Positions 1 through 8,326 of a stretch of DNA of 64,000 nucleotides are shown here, piece after piece. The notes under the pieces are model-generated. The model saw only the letters and a program-made list of their open reading frames with translations, did no database searches and was not told where the DNA came from. Within the stretch, counting starts at the first letter, position 1; every line of letters starts with the position of its first letter. Source of the DNA: Herbidospora yilanensis (lineage in GTDB: Bacteria > Actinomycetota > Actinomycetes > Streptosporangiales > Streptosporangiaceae); contig NZ_BBXE01000013.1 in the NCBI RefSeq assembly GCF_001570565.1, positions 1 through 64,000 on the forward strand. The letters run 5' to 3'. Both the position numbers and the translations under genes were made by a program.

Positions 1-221
1 TTTTCCGGCCCTTCCGGGCTGGCCCTTCTAATTTACCATCCGCTCACCGGTGCTTCGTACCGGTGTGCTTCTCGGTTTAGAAGAAGGGGGTTTGCCGAAC
101 CAGGTCGACGGATTAAAGATTAACAGCTCTCCGGAGTGCTTCCGCACGGGCGCCGGGTCACGGCTCGGTCAGTTGATCACCAACAGTGGGTTTTCGCCGG
201 TCAGAAGGGTAGTAACCGCTC
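1..221. other. Non-coding leader at window edge
   Basis: No convincing gene is seen before the first start codon. The stretch holds a perfect 7-bp inverted repeat with a 7-nt loop (45-51 with 59-65, arms CACCGGT and ACCGGTG). It may be the end of a terminator for a gene outside the window or part of the leader of the next gene. Base composition is less G+C rich than the coding regions, as expected for a promoter area, but no clear -35/-10 pair was identified. Confidence 0.5.
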
Positions 222-1271
222 ATGATCGAGCTGCCGCGCGCACTGGTCGTCCTGCTGACCGCGGCGGCCGCGGTCGTGACACTGGCCGGAATCCAGGCCG
301 TGGGGTCGATCGTCGGCCCGGTGATGCTGGCGTTGGTGCTGGTCGTGGCGGTGTCGCCTCTCAGGGGCGTGCTGGAGAGGAAGGGCGCGCCGACCTGGCT
401 GCAGGTGGCGGTTCCCTTTCTCGTCGTGCTGCTGGTGCTCGCCGGGATGGTGGCGATCATCGCGGTGGCGGCGGCTCAGCTCGCGACGATCGCGCCGACG
501 TACACGGACAAGTTCGCCGCGCTGGCGGCCGAGGCGCGGGCCTTCGCGGCCGAGATCGGGCTGGGGGCCGACCAGATCGACAAGGCGGTCAAGTCCTTCG
601 ATCCCAGCCGGTTGTTGCCGATCGCGCAGGGGTTGCTCGCGGGGGCGCTGGGGGCGGGGTCGGCGCTGTTCCTCATCGTGGTGTTGTCGTTGTCGATGAA
701 CCTCGACGCGCCGGCGTTCACCCGGATCATCCGGGTCGCCAAGGTGGAGCGGCCCGCACTGCACGCGGCGCTGACCACCTTCGCGTCGCGGACGCGGCGT
801 TATCTGCTGGTCTCCACCGTGTTCGGGATCATCTGCGCGGTGCTCGACGTGATCGCGCTGGTCGTCCTCAGCGTGCCGCTGCCGTTGTTGTGGGGCATCC
901 TCGCGCTGATCACGAACTATGTGCCGAACATCGGCTTCATCATCGGGCTGGTGCCGCCGGCGCTGCTCGCGTTGCTGGACGGGGGGTTCTCGACGATGCT
1001 GCTGGTGATCCTCGCCTACATCGTCATCAACGTGGTGGTGCAGTCGTTCGTGCAGCCGAAGTTCCTCGGCGACGCCGTCGGGTTGACCACCACGATGACC
1101 CTGGTCTCGCTGATCGTGTGGGCCTATGTGATCGGGCCGCTGGGGGCGCTGCTGGCGATTCCGCTCTCGCTGCTGGTGCGGGCGCTGCTCATCGACAGCG
1201 ACCCGTCCGCCCGGTTCGCCCGGGCGCTCGTCTCGGGGGAAGTGCCCCCGCGGGGGCGTACACCGGCGTAG
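222..1271 (+). CDS. AI-2E/PerM family membrane protein (UPF0118)
   Basis: This 349-residue protein has the segment pattern of the AI-2E transporter (PerM/YdiK) family: two N-terminal membrane helices (about 7-45), one near 60-85, a central soluble stretch of charged helices (about 95-130), then several hydrophobic helices to about 325. The C-terminal half contains the family-like stretch around residues 225-245 (GILALITNYVPNIG) and a QPKFLG motif near 283. Family members are membrane exporters or permeases whose substrates differ and are often unknown, so no substrate is claimed. The ATG at 222 is used; a clear Shine-Dalgarno is lacking. It is followed after 9 nt by a small gene and may be co-transcribed with it. 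Confidence 0.85.
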   Translation: MIELPRALVVLLTAAAAVVTLAGIQAVGSIVGPVMLALVLVVAVSPLRGVLERKGAPTWLQVAVPFLVVLLVLAGMVAIIAVAAAQLATIAPTYTDKFAALAAEARAFAAEIGLGADQIDKAVKSFDPSRLLPIAQGLLAGALGAGSALFLIVVLSLSMNLDAPAFTRIIRVAKVERPALHAALTTFASRTRRYLLVSTVFGIICAVLDVIALVVLSVPLPLLWGILALITNYVPNIGFIIGLVPPALLALLDGGFSTMLLVILAYIVINVVVQSFVQPKFLGDAVGLTTTMTLVSLIVWAYVIGPLGALLAIPLSLLVRALLIDSDPSARFARALVSGEVPPRGRTPA

Positions 1272-1280
1272 GGTCACCGC

Positions 1281-1691
1281 GTGCGCAGATGGGACATCGA
1301 TGAGCGGCAGACCGGAATCGCCGACGGCACAGCGATGGATCCGCAGGTCCAGACCCTGCTGGCGTCGATGCGCCGGGACGGCTGGGTGACCGAGGAGCCG
1401 GAGGTCCACCTGCTGCCGCACCTGAAGAAGGCGTGCGGCGACAGGTGGCGGATCGTGGCCGACCGGCTCCTCGACGACGGGGTGTACGAGGTGACGCTGA
1501 CGATCGGGGAGGACCTGTCAGGTGTCGCGCTGCACCGTGCCGCTGTCGGTCTTCTCACGGCCATCGCCGAGCCGGTCTTCTTCGTCAGGCAGAGCGACCC
1601 CCGTGTCTTCGACTGCGTCACGGGGGTGCTCGACGGCGACCCGCCCGGCTTCAAGAGTCACGGGCACCTGGTTCGCCTGATCGTCGAATGA
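1281..1691 (+). CDS. Small hypothetical protein (136 aa)
   Basis: This GTG-started reading frame begins 9 nt after the AI-2E-family gene. It has strongly G+C-biased third positions throughout, which supports real coding. The product is soluble, has no signal peptide or membrane segment, and mixes charged helices with a hydrophobic core; a central stretch reads as alternating beta strands (RWRIVADRLLDDGVYEVTLT). I do not recognise a family. Its last 174 nt overlap the end of the convergent gene on the other strand, so one of the two ends may be mis-called; the frame statistics favour this one being real. Confidence 0.6.
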   Translation: MRRWDIDERQTGIADGTAMDPQVQTLLASMRRDGWVTEEPEVHLLPHLKKACGDRWRIVADRLLDDGVYEVTLTIGEDLSGVALHRAAVGLLTAIAEPVFFVRQSDPRVFDCVTGVLDGDPPGFKSHGHLVRLIVE

Positions 1692-2942
1692 CCGGCGGGC
1701 CCACGGCATCGCGGCGATGAGCAGCGGGAACAGGACGATCGAGCTGATCGCCCACGGCGCGTGCAGGGCGCCCCAGTCCTGGCCGCGGAACTGGGTCAGC
1801 ACCAGATAGCCGGTCGCGGCCCACAACGAGCTGCCGATGATCGCCGGCCAGGCCCACTTCGTGGGGCGGGCGACCAGGAACGGCATGAACCAGAGCAGAT
1901 ACTGCGCGCCCAGGCGCGGCGTGACGACCATGAAGCCCAGCAGGATCGCGATCGACACGTCGATCGGATCGGCCTTGCGCCACCACCACAGGCAGAACGC
2001 CGCCACTGCGTAGATCATGTACTGGCCGACGACGAGCTTCCACGGCGTGAGGTCCCATTCGCCGCCGTTGATCACGGCGGTCCAGCCCCAGTCGCCGGTG
2101 ATCGGCCGCACGTCGCTCGGCCGCAGGCTGATCTCCTTCAGCACGTCGACGAGCTGGTCCCAGCGCACCCAGCCGCCGAGCGGCATGGTCAGCAGCACGA
2201 GGATCGGCGGCACGGCCACCGCCAGCCCCGACACGATCCGCGCCCGCACCCCCGGCAGGAACATCAACATGCCCGGCACCAGGATCACGGGCCAGCTCTT
2301 CGCGCAGAGCGCCAGCCCCATGAGCAAGCCGGCGTAGACGGCCCGGCGGGTCACCCCGGCGGCGTCGCGCGTGAGGAGGCTGCGCACCATCCGGTCGGGC
2401 CGGTCGAGCAGCGGCTCGCTCCCCCGGAACTCCCCCGGCCCCCGCGCCACCACATAGGCGGCCACGGCGAACACCAGCGAAACGGGCTCCACCTGCCCGT
2501 GGACCGACGCGACCAGGACCGCGAGGGGGTTGCAGGCGTACTGGAAGGCGCGGAGCCGCTGCCGCCCCTGGCCCGCCAGCCTGCCGACCAGCGGGATCAG
2601 CGCCAGGTCGGCGACGACGGTGACCAGTCGTCCGGCGATCTCCCACGGGATGCCCAGCCACATCAGCGAGCCGTAGACATAGGGGATCGCGGGCAGGAAG
2701 TGCCATCCGCTGTTGACCGGGTTGCGTCCTTCGAGGATCGCCTCACCGGCCGGGCGGAAGCTGTTGACGAAGTCGATCGGCTGCCAGGAGTCGGCGGCCG
2801 AGAACAACATGATCAGCACCCGGACCACGATGCCGACGCCGAGGATCGCCAGGAGGGAGGGCCGCCACCCCCTCCGCTGGGCGAGGACGGCGAGCACGAC
2901 ACCGGTGACGAGAAGGATTCCCGTGGGGATTGCGTAGTCCAT
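1518..2942 (-). CDS. GT87/DUF2029-type polyprenyl-sugar mannosyltransferase-like membrane protein
   Basis: The 474-residue product is a polytopic membrane protein with about ten helices. Its architecture is that of GT-C fold glycosyltransferases of the DUF2029/GT87 group, which use polyprenyl-phosphate sugars to build cell-envelope glycans. Supporting stretches are the luminal loop near residues 55-80 (DFVNSFRPAGEAILEGRNP), where GT-C enzymes keep acidic residues, and the CNPLAVLVASVHGQVEP segment near 150, typical of this group. The ATG at 2942 is preferred over upstream codons because the N-terminal helix begins there. The last 60 residues are polar and overlap the convergent small gene, so the true C-terminus could be shorter. 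Acceptor and sugar are unknown. Confidence 0.7.
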   Translation of the reverse strand: MDYAIPTGILLVTGVVLAVLAQRRGWRPSLLAILGVGIVVRVLIMLFSAADSWQPIDFVNSFRPAGEAILEGRNPVNSGWHFLPAIPYVYGSLMWLGIPWEIAGRLVTVVADLALIPLVGRLAGQGRQRLRAFQYACNPLAVLVASVHGQVEPVSLVFAVAAYVVARGPGEFRGSEPLLDRPDRMVRSLLTRDAAGVTRRAVYAGLLMGLALCAKSWPVILVPGMLMFLPGVRARIVSGLAVAVPPILVLLTMPLGGWVRWDQLVDVLKEISLRPSDVRPITGDWGWTAVINGGEWDLTPWKLVVGQYMIYAVAAFCLWWWRKADPIDVSIAILLGFMVVTPRLGAQYLLWFMPFLVARPTKWAWPAIIGSSLWAATGYLVLTQFRGQDWGALHAPWAISSIVLFPLLIAAMPWARRSFDDQANQVPVTLEAGRVAVEHPRDAVEDTGVALPDEEDRLGDGREKTDSGTVQRDT

Positions 2943-3100
2943 GACGGCGACAACCTTAGCCACTCCGCCCGGCCGGGGAGGGGCGTCGCAAATGCTTTCT
3001 TCCGTTACGGCTCCGCCTGCCCGGCGCCGCCCGCCGTCCCCGCGTCCCGCCGTGACCTGCGCCGACCGGCCGCGCCCGCATCGCCCCGCCACGGGCGAAA

Positions 3101-3148
3101 GAGGGCGGTGCGCGCCCCGGCGTCCCGGCATGGGCGCGCACCGCCCTC
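3101..3148 (-). terminator. 17-bp perfect hairpin, second terminator of chitinase operon
   Basis: Arms 3101-3117 and 3132-3148 are perfectly complementary over 17 bp with a 14-nt loop. In the leftward transcript the stem is followed by TTTCGCCCG, a short U-containing tail typical of G+C-rich actinobacterial terminators. It lies about 70 nt past the chitinase stop codon, beyond a first hairpin. Confidence 0.75.
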
Positions 3149-3172
3149 GGCTTCGAGGGCAACCCGGCGACA

Positions 3173-3211
3173 GGCCGCCGGGGAGCCCGCGTCCCGGACT
3201 CCCCGGCGGCC
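3173..3211 (-). terminator. 13-bp perfect hairpin, first terminator of chitinase operon
   Basis: Arms 3173-3185 and 3199-3211 pair perfectly over 13 bp with a 13-nt loop. It begins only 8 nt after the stop codon of the last chitinase gene. No U-tract follows directly, so it may act as an mRNA 3'-end stabiliser in front of the second hairpin. Confidence 0.65.
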
Positions 3212-3219
3212 GTGAGGTG

Positions 3220-4764
3220 CTAGAAGCCCGCCGTGATCCTGGTGAAGTCCCAGTTCGACTGGCTGATGCCGGAGCAGTTGGACACCACGCCGCCGCCCGG
3301 GCAGGGGCGGTCGCGGTTGACCGACCAGGTCGCGAAGCGGGTCAGGCCGCGCTGCACGGCGTAGTCGCGGATCGCCGTCCAGGCCGCGGGGGTGGTGGTC
3401 TCAAGCTGGTCGGACAGGCCGACCATGCCCGAGATGCCCATCTTCGCGTAGGCCTGGGCGTCGGTGTAGCCGTAGGCCGACTTCAGGACGTTCTTCAGGC
3501 CCTCGGACGCGTTGATCGTGTCCTGCTGGATGTTCGAGCTGCCGAAGTCGAACGTCATGATCGTGAAGTTGTCGATCGGCACCGCCAGGGCCCTGGCCTG
3601 GTTGATCAGGCGCACGCCGTGGGCGGTCGGGCCGCTCGTGGAGGTCCCGAAGGTGACCGCGATCTTGATGTTCGGGTTGTTCTGCTTGACGATCTTGAGG
3701 CCGTTCAGGATGCGGTCCTGGACGGTGTAGTTCTCGAACTCGTCGGTGTTCTCGATGTCGAAGTCGACCACGGCCGGCCCGGTGGCGTTGATCACCGTCT
3801 GGACGGCCTGCGCGTAGGCCTGCGGCGTCGAGCAGTTCGGCCCGAGCTTGTTGCCCGACCAGCCGCCGAACGAGACCTGGATCGACCCGCCGGCCGCCTT
3901 GATGGCGTTGATGGCATTGACGTCGGCCGCGTTGTTGAGCGGGCGGTTGCCGTCCCAGGCCGGGTTGCAGCCGCCGGACGACAGGATGAAGGCCATCGTG
4001 AACGACTTGACCCCGGTCGCCGCCATCACCGAGGCGGGCGCGGGCGGGTCGCCCCAGCCCATGTAGAGGTAGGGCGCGCCGGGCATGCGCGGGCCGCCGG
4101 TCGGGCAGCCCGTCGTGGAGCCGGTGACGGAGCCGGACGAGGCCGACTCGCCCACGCTGTTGTACGCCCTCACGACATAGGTCTTCGAGGTGCACGCCGC
4201 GATCCCCGAGATGGTCGCCGAGGTGCCGGTGACCTGGGCGCGCTGGGTCGAGCCCTCGTACACGCGATAGCCCGCGACCGTGCCCGAGGACGCGCCCCAC
4301 GAGAGCGAGATCGACGAGCTGGTCGTACCGGTGACCGACGGGTTCCCGGGGGTGCCGGGGGCGCCCGGGTTGGTGGTGCCGCCGCCGCAGGGCTGCCCGT
4401 TCAGGGTGCAGTTGGCGGGGACGGCCGAGCCGGGCGAGGCGATGAAGCCGAAGCTGGCGGTGCCGCCGGGCGGGATGGAGCCGTTCCAGCCCACGTTGCT
4501 GAGGGTGAAGCGCTGGCCGCTGCGGGACAACACGGCGTCCCACTGGGAGCTGACGCTCCCGCCCGAGGGCAGGTCGAAGGCGACCGACCAGCCGTTGATG
4601 GTCGAGGTGGTGCCGTTGGTGATGACGTACTTGCCCTCGAAGGCGGACCCCCATTCGGAGGTCTTGGTGAAGACGGCGGTGGCGGGGGCCGCGTGGGCGG
4701 GGGTGGCGACGAGGACACCCGCGAAGGCGATCGAGGCCGCGAGGAGCACGCGTAAACGTTTCAT
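3220..4764 (-). CDS. Secreted GH18 chitinase, CBM2-FN3-GH18 (PF-ChiA-like)
   Basis: The 514-residue precursor starts with a signal peptide (about 1-25, THAHA-type Ala-X-Ala cleavage region), then a CBM2-type binding module (about 28-127, containing GSAFEGKYVITN and NVGWNGSIPPG), a fibronectin type III module (about 140-218) and a GH18 catalytic domain (about 228-514). The catalytic signature is VVDFDIE at 332-338, with Glu338 the expected proton donor. The usual DGxDxDxE begins VVDFD here, as in the archaeal PF-ChiA-like branch. It should hydrolyse beta-1,4-GlcNAc polymers outside the cell. It is the last gene of a three-chitinase leftward operon and starts 11 nt after the preceding stop. A larger upstream frame is not used because the signal peptide starts at the ATG at 4764. 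Codon 4 is a TTA leucine codon, the rare codon read by bldA-type tRNA in filamentous actinomycetes. Confidence 0.92.
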   Translation of the reverse strand: MKRLRVLLAASIAFAGVLVATPAHAAPATAVFTKTSEWGSAFEGKYVITNGTTSTINGWSVAFDLPSGGSVSSQWDAVLSRSGQRFTLSNVGWNGSIPPGGTASFGFIASPGSAVPANCTLNGQPCGGGTTNPGAPGTPGNPSVTGTTSSSISLSWGASSGTVAGYRVYEGSTQRAQVTGTSATISGIAACTSKTYVVRAYNSVGESASSGSVTGSTTGCPTGGPRMPGAPYLYMGWGDPPAPASVMAATGVKSFTMAFILSSGGCNPAWDGNRPLNNAADVNAINAIKAAGGSIQVSFGGWSGNKLGPNCSTPQAYAQAVQTVINATGPAVVDFDIENTDEFENYTVQDRILNGLKIVKQNNPNIKIAVTFGTSTSGPTAHGVRLINQARALAVPIDNFTIMTFDFGSSNIQQDTINASEGLKNVLKSAYGYTDAQAYAKMGISGMVGLSDQLETTTPAAWTAIRDYAVQRGLTRFATWSVNRDRPCPGGGVVSNCSGISQSNWDFTRITAGF

Positions 4765-4775
4765 CGGAACACGTC

Positions 4776-6542
4776 CTATCCGAGCGCGTTGAGGTAGGAG
4801 CGGTGGCTGCGGGAGAACTCGAAGTTGTTGAACCGGTCCCAGTTGATCGACCAGGTCATCAGACCCCGGAGGTTCGGGTAGACACCACGCGGCCGGTAGG
4901 GGCCGCAGTTGGTGCCCTTGGCCAGGCAGTCGAACGCCTTCTGGACCTCGGCCACGGTGGTGAAGCCGTTGCCCGCCTGCGGGGAGGACGGCAGGCCGAT
5001 GGCGACCTGGTCCTGCCGCAGCGCCGGGAAGACGTTGTTCGTGTCGCCCTGGATCGGGAACCCGGCGAGCAGCATGTCGGTCATCGCGACGTGGAAGTCG
5101 TGGCCGCCCATCGTGTGGTACTGGTTGTCCAGGCCCATGATCGGCCCGGAGTTGTAGTCCTGCACGTGGAGCAGGGTCAGGTCGTTCCGCATCGCGTGGA
5201 TGACCGGGAGGTAGGCGGCCGCGCGCGGGTCGGCGCCGCCCCACTGGCCCGAGCCGTAGAACTGGTAGCCGAGCTGGACGAAGAACGTCTCCGGAGCCAT
5301 GGTCAGGATGAAACGGCTCCCGTAACGGGCCTTCAGCGAGCGCAGCGCCGCGATCAGGTTGACGATCACGGGGGTGGTCGGGTTGCGGAAGTCGGTGTCA
5401 CCGGTGTTCAGCGACAGGCTGTGGCCCTCGAAGTCGATGTCGAGACCGTCGAGGCCGTACTTGTCGATGATGGCGCCGACCGACTGGACGAACTTGTCGC
5501 GCGCGGCCGTGGTCGTGAGCTGCACCTGGCCGTTCTGGCCGCCGATCGAGATCAGCACCTTCTTGCCGGCCTGCTGCTTGGCCCGGATGGCGGCGATGAA
5601 CTGGGCCTCGGTCTCCACGTTGGGGCATTCGGCGACCGGGCACTGGGTGAAGCGGATGTCGCCCGAGGTGACCGAGGTCGGCTCGCCGAACGACAGGTTG
5701 ACGACGTCCCACTCGTTCGGCACGTCGGCCATCCGGGTGTAGCCGGAGCCGTTGGCGAACGAGGCGTGCAGGTAGCCGACCATGACCCGTTTGGGCAGGC
5801 CCGTCGGCGGCGGCGGCACGCTGCCGACCGTCGCGGTGACGGTGTTCGAACGAGCCGACTCGCCGGCCGCGTTGACCGCGCTGACCTGGTAGCCGTAGGT
5901 CCCGGCGGCGGGCCTGTCGGTGTAGGTCGTGCCGGCCGGCGAGGCGATGAGCGACCCGGCGCGGTAGACGCGATATCCGGTGGCGCCCGAGACGGCGGGC
6001 CACGACAGGTTCACGTCGGTGGTGGTCTGGCCGAGCGAGAGGACCGGCGCGGCCGGGGGCTGCGGTCCCGGCGGGTTGCCGCCGGGGCCGTCCAGGACCA
6101 CGTCGTCGGCGTAGTAGGTGCCCTGGCCGTACCAGCCGTTCAGATAGATCGTCACGGAGGTCTGGGAGGCGCCGGTGGTGAAGGTCCGGGTGAGCTGGGC
6201 CCAGGCCGCCCCGGGCGCGGCCCAGGTCTCGGAGAACCCGATCGCGCCGAGGAAGACGTAGGGGCCGCGCACCCACGCCGAGAGCGTGTAGGCGGTGTTC
6301 GGCTGGACGGTCACGGTCTGGGAGCACCGGGCGAAGTCGCTGCCCGCCGGGGTGGCGGCCAGGGCCCCGGAGCCCGAACGGACGGGGGTGGTGACGGCCT
6401 GGGCGCCCGAGGAGCACGTCCAGCCGGTCAGGCCCGACTCGAAGCCGGGGTTGGTGGCGATGTTGGCGGCCTGGGCGGGCGACGCGACGAAGGCGCCGCC
6501 CAGCACGAGGGCCGCCGCTGCTATGAGACTGCGGATCTTCAT
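4776..6542 (-). CDS. Secreted GH18 chitinase, CenC-like CBM-FN3-GH18
   Basis: The 588-residue precursor has a signal peptide (1-26, ending SPAQA), a CenC/CBM16-like jelly-roll binding module (about 27-152, beginning NIATNPGFESGLTGW), a Pro-rich joint, an FN3 module (about 163-240) and a GH18 domain (about 250-588). The catalytic motif DGLDIDFE is at 365-372 with Glu372 as acid/base, and the substrate-site stretch ISIGGQNG is at about 331-338. The closing MTWSINWD segment is also typical. The role is extracellular endo- or processive chitin hydrolysis. Its ATG directly abuts the TAG of the upstream chitinase gene with no spacer, so translation is probably coupled. Its binding module is unrelated to the CBM2 of its two neighbours, which suggests a division of labour on different chitin surfaces. 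Confidence 0.93.
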   Translation of the reverse strand: MKIRSLIAAAALVLGGAFVASPAQAANIATNPGFESGLTGWTCSSGAQAVTTPVRSGSGALAATPAGSDFARCSQTVTVQPNTAYTLSAWVRGPYVFLGAIGFSETWAAPGAAWAQLTRTFTTGASQTSVTIYLNGWYGQGTYYADDVVLDGPGGNPPGPQPPAAPVLSLGQTTTDVNLSWPAVSGATGYRVYRAGSLIASPAGTTYTDRPAAGTYGYQVSAVNAAGESARSNTVTATVGSVPPPPTGLPKRVMVGYLHASFANGSGYTRMADVPNEWDVVNLSFGEPTSVTSGDIRFTQCPVAECPNVETEAQFIAAIRAKQQAGKKVLISIGGQNGQVQLTTTAARDKFVQSVGAIIDKYGLDGLDIDFEGHSLSLNTGDTDFRNPTTPVIVNLIAALRSLKARYGSRFILTMAPETFFVQLGYQFYGSGQWGGADPRAAAYLPVIHAMRNDLTLLHVQDYNSGPIMGLDNQYHTMGGHDFHVAMTDMLLAGFPIQGDTNNVFPALRQDQVAIGLPSSPQAGNGFTTVAEVQKAFDCLAKGTNCGPYRPRGVYPNLRGLMTWSINWDRFNNFEFSRSHRSYLNALG

Positions 6543-8156
6543 CTACGGCAGGGTGTTCAGGTGGGGACGGACGGTGCGGGAGAAGTTCCAGTTGTTGCTG
6601 GCGTCCCAGTTGATCGACCAGGTCATCGCGCCGCGGATGCCGGGGTAGGCGCGCGGCGGCACGAAGCTGCCGCAGTTGGTCCGGGTCGCCAGGCAGGTGA
6701 GGGCCTGGTTGACCATCGAGGGGGCGACCACGCCGCCGCCGGCCGCGCCGGGACCGGCCGGGAGGCCGAGGGCGACCTGGTCGTCGCGCAGGCCGTTCTC
6801 CAGTTGGATGCAGGCGAGGGCGGTCAGGAAGTTGATCGAGCCCTGGCCGTAGGCGAAGGCCTGGTCGCAGCCGAGCATCGAGCCGGAGTTGTAGTACTGC
6901 ATGTGGACGACCGTGAGGATGTCCTTGATGGCCAGGGCCAGCTTGAAGTACTCCATGCCGGTCGACTGCATGTCGATCGTCTGCGGGGCCATCGTGATGA
7001 TCAGCGACGATCCGACGCGGCTGCGGAGCTGGCGCAGGGCGTCGCCCATCCACTGGGCGTTGAGCCCGTTCTCCAGGTCGATGTCGACGCCGTCGAAGCC
7101 GTAGTTCTGCATCACCGCGTAGACCGAGTCGGCGAACTGGGTCGCGGCGGCGGCGCTGGCGACCTGCACGCGGCCGGTCTCGCCGCCGACGGAGATGATG
7201 ACCTTCTTGCCGCGTGCCTTCAGGGCCTGGACGTCGGCCTTGAACTGGGCCTCGGTGTAGCCGCCGACGGCGGTGGCCAGGCCCGGGTCGAGGGCGAAGG
7301 TGACCTGGCCGGGGGTGCTGGTGGCCTCGGCGAACGCGACGGCGATCAGGTCGTACTCGTTCGGCACCGCCGACAACTTCAGCTCGGTGGCCGGGTTGAC
7401 GAAGTTGTGCCAGTAGCCGGTGAGGAAGTGCTTGGGCAGCGGGCCGATCGGGCAGCCGGTGGTCGAGCCGCTGACGGCGTCGCTGGCGACCGACTCACCC
7501 TGCGTGTTGTAGGCCTTGACCGTGTAGGTCTTCGCGGTGCACGCCGCGAGCCCGGAGACGGTGGCGCTGGTGCCGGTGACCTGCGCGCGCTGGGTCGAGC
7601 CCTCGTACACGCGGTAGCCGGTGACCGTGCCGGACGAGGCGCCCCACGAGATCGAGATCGACGAGCCGGTGGTGCCGGTGACCGACGGGGTGCCCGGCTT
7701 GCCGGGCCCGCCCGGCGAGGGCGAGGGTGACGGGGAGGGCGAGGGGTTGACGCCGCCGCCGCAGGACACGCCGTTGATCGTGCAGTTGGCCGGGGTCGCG
7801 TCGCCGGGGCTGGCGATGAAGCCGAAGCTCACCGAGCCGCCGACCGGGATGCTGCCGTTCCAGCCGACGTTGGAGAAGGTGAAGCGCTGGCCGTTGCGGG
7901 TGAGGGTGGCGTCCCACTGGGAGCTGACCGCGCCGCCGGAGGGCAGGTCGAAGGCGAGCGACCAGCCGTTGACGACGTTGGGGCCGCTGTTGGTGATGAC
8001 GTACTTGCCCTCGAACGCCGACCCCCACGAGGAGGTCTTGGTGAAGGTCGCCGTCGCGGCGGCGCTGGCCGGGCTCGCGGCGAAGGGGATCACGACGAAG
8101 GCGAGCGCGAGCGAGAAGACCGCCGTCAGCGTTCGCCAGACATACCTACGTTGCAT
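6543..8156 (-). CDS. Secreted GH18 chitinase, CBM2-FN3-GH18
   Basis: First gene of the chitinase operon, 537 residues. Order: signal peptide (about 1-32, SPASA cleavage region), CBM2 (about 34-133), a Pro-Ser linker (138-148, PSPSPSPSPS), FN3 (about 156-234) and GH18 (about 240-537). The catalytic DGVDIDLE is at 355-362 (Glu362), and IISVGGETG at about 320-328 is the second GH18 strand motif. The CBM2 and FN3 parts are nearly identical to those of the last chitinase in the operon, while the catalytic domain is closer to that of the middle one, which points to module exchange within the cluster. A GAGG Shine-Dalgarno precedes the ATG by 7 nt. The promoter region holds a long palindrome that is the likely control point. 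Confidence 0.93.
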   Translation of the reverse strand: MQRRYVWRTLTAVFSLALAFVVIPFAASPASAAATATFTKTSSWGSAFEGKYVITNSGPNVVNGWSLAFDLPSGGAVSSQWDATLTRNGQRFTFSNVGWNGSIPVGGSVSFGFIASPGDATPANCTINGVSCGGGVNPSPSPSPSPSPGGPGKPGTPSVTGTTGSSISISWGASSGTVTGYRVYEGSTQRAQVTGTSATVSGLAACTAKTYTVKAYNTQGESVASDAVSGSTTGCPIGPLPKHFLTGYWHNFVNPATELKLSAVPNEYDLIAVAFAEATSTPGQVTFALDPGLATAVGGYTEAQFKADVQALKARGKKVIISVGGETGRVQVASAAAATQFADSVYAVMQNYGFDGVDIDLENGLNAQWMGDALRQLRSRVGSSLIITMAPQTIDMQSTGMEYFKLALAIKDILTVVHMQYYNSGSMLGCDQAFAYGQGSINFLTALACIQLENGLRDDQVALGLPAGPGAAGGGVVAPSMVNQALTCLATRTNCGSFVPPRAYPGIRGAMTWSINWDASNNWNFSRTVRPHLNTLP

Positions 8157-8233
8157 GTCACAACCTCGGGTGAGGGGGGTGGGAGGACAGGCTGTGGATG
8201 CGTCCGGTGACTTGACGCTGTGAGTGGGAGCTT

Positions 8234-8256
8234 CTTTTAGTAAAGTTTCCTAAGAG
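8234..8256. promoter_or_regulatory. 23-bp near-palindrome upstream of chitinase operon
   Basis: Arms 8234-8244 and 8246-8256 around G8245 match at 9 of 11 paired positions; the core is TTAGTAAAGTTTCCTAA. The site is 78 nt upstream of the first chitinase ATG, in an AT-rich island of otherwise G+C-rich DNA. A repressor operator is the obvious reading. LacI- and ROK-type regulators of sugar polymers bind sites of this size, but which protein acts here is unknown. Confidence 0.6.
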
Positions 8257-8326
8257 TTGTGGGGATCGTAGCCCGCCGATCCCACCGTCACAAGGCCTAT
8301 CCCGTTATCCGGTGAAACATGACGAA

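Larger units (their letters stand above)
2943..3219. other. Intergenic region with two terminator hairpins
   Basis: The 277-nt gap between the chitinase operon and the next leftward gene contains no supported gene. It is occupied by two long perfect inverted repeats, listed separately, and by the leader of the GT87-like gene. A G+C-rich frame on the minus strand across it has no start-site support and was left out. Confidence 0.6.

Noticed and set aside
4803-7730. A 975-codon rightward open frame across the chitinases
   Set aside because: It is opposite to genes with clear signal peptides and catalytic motifs; its own translation is low complexity.
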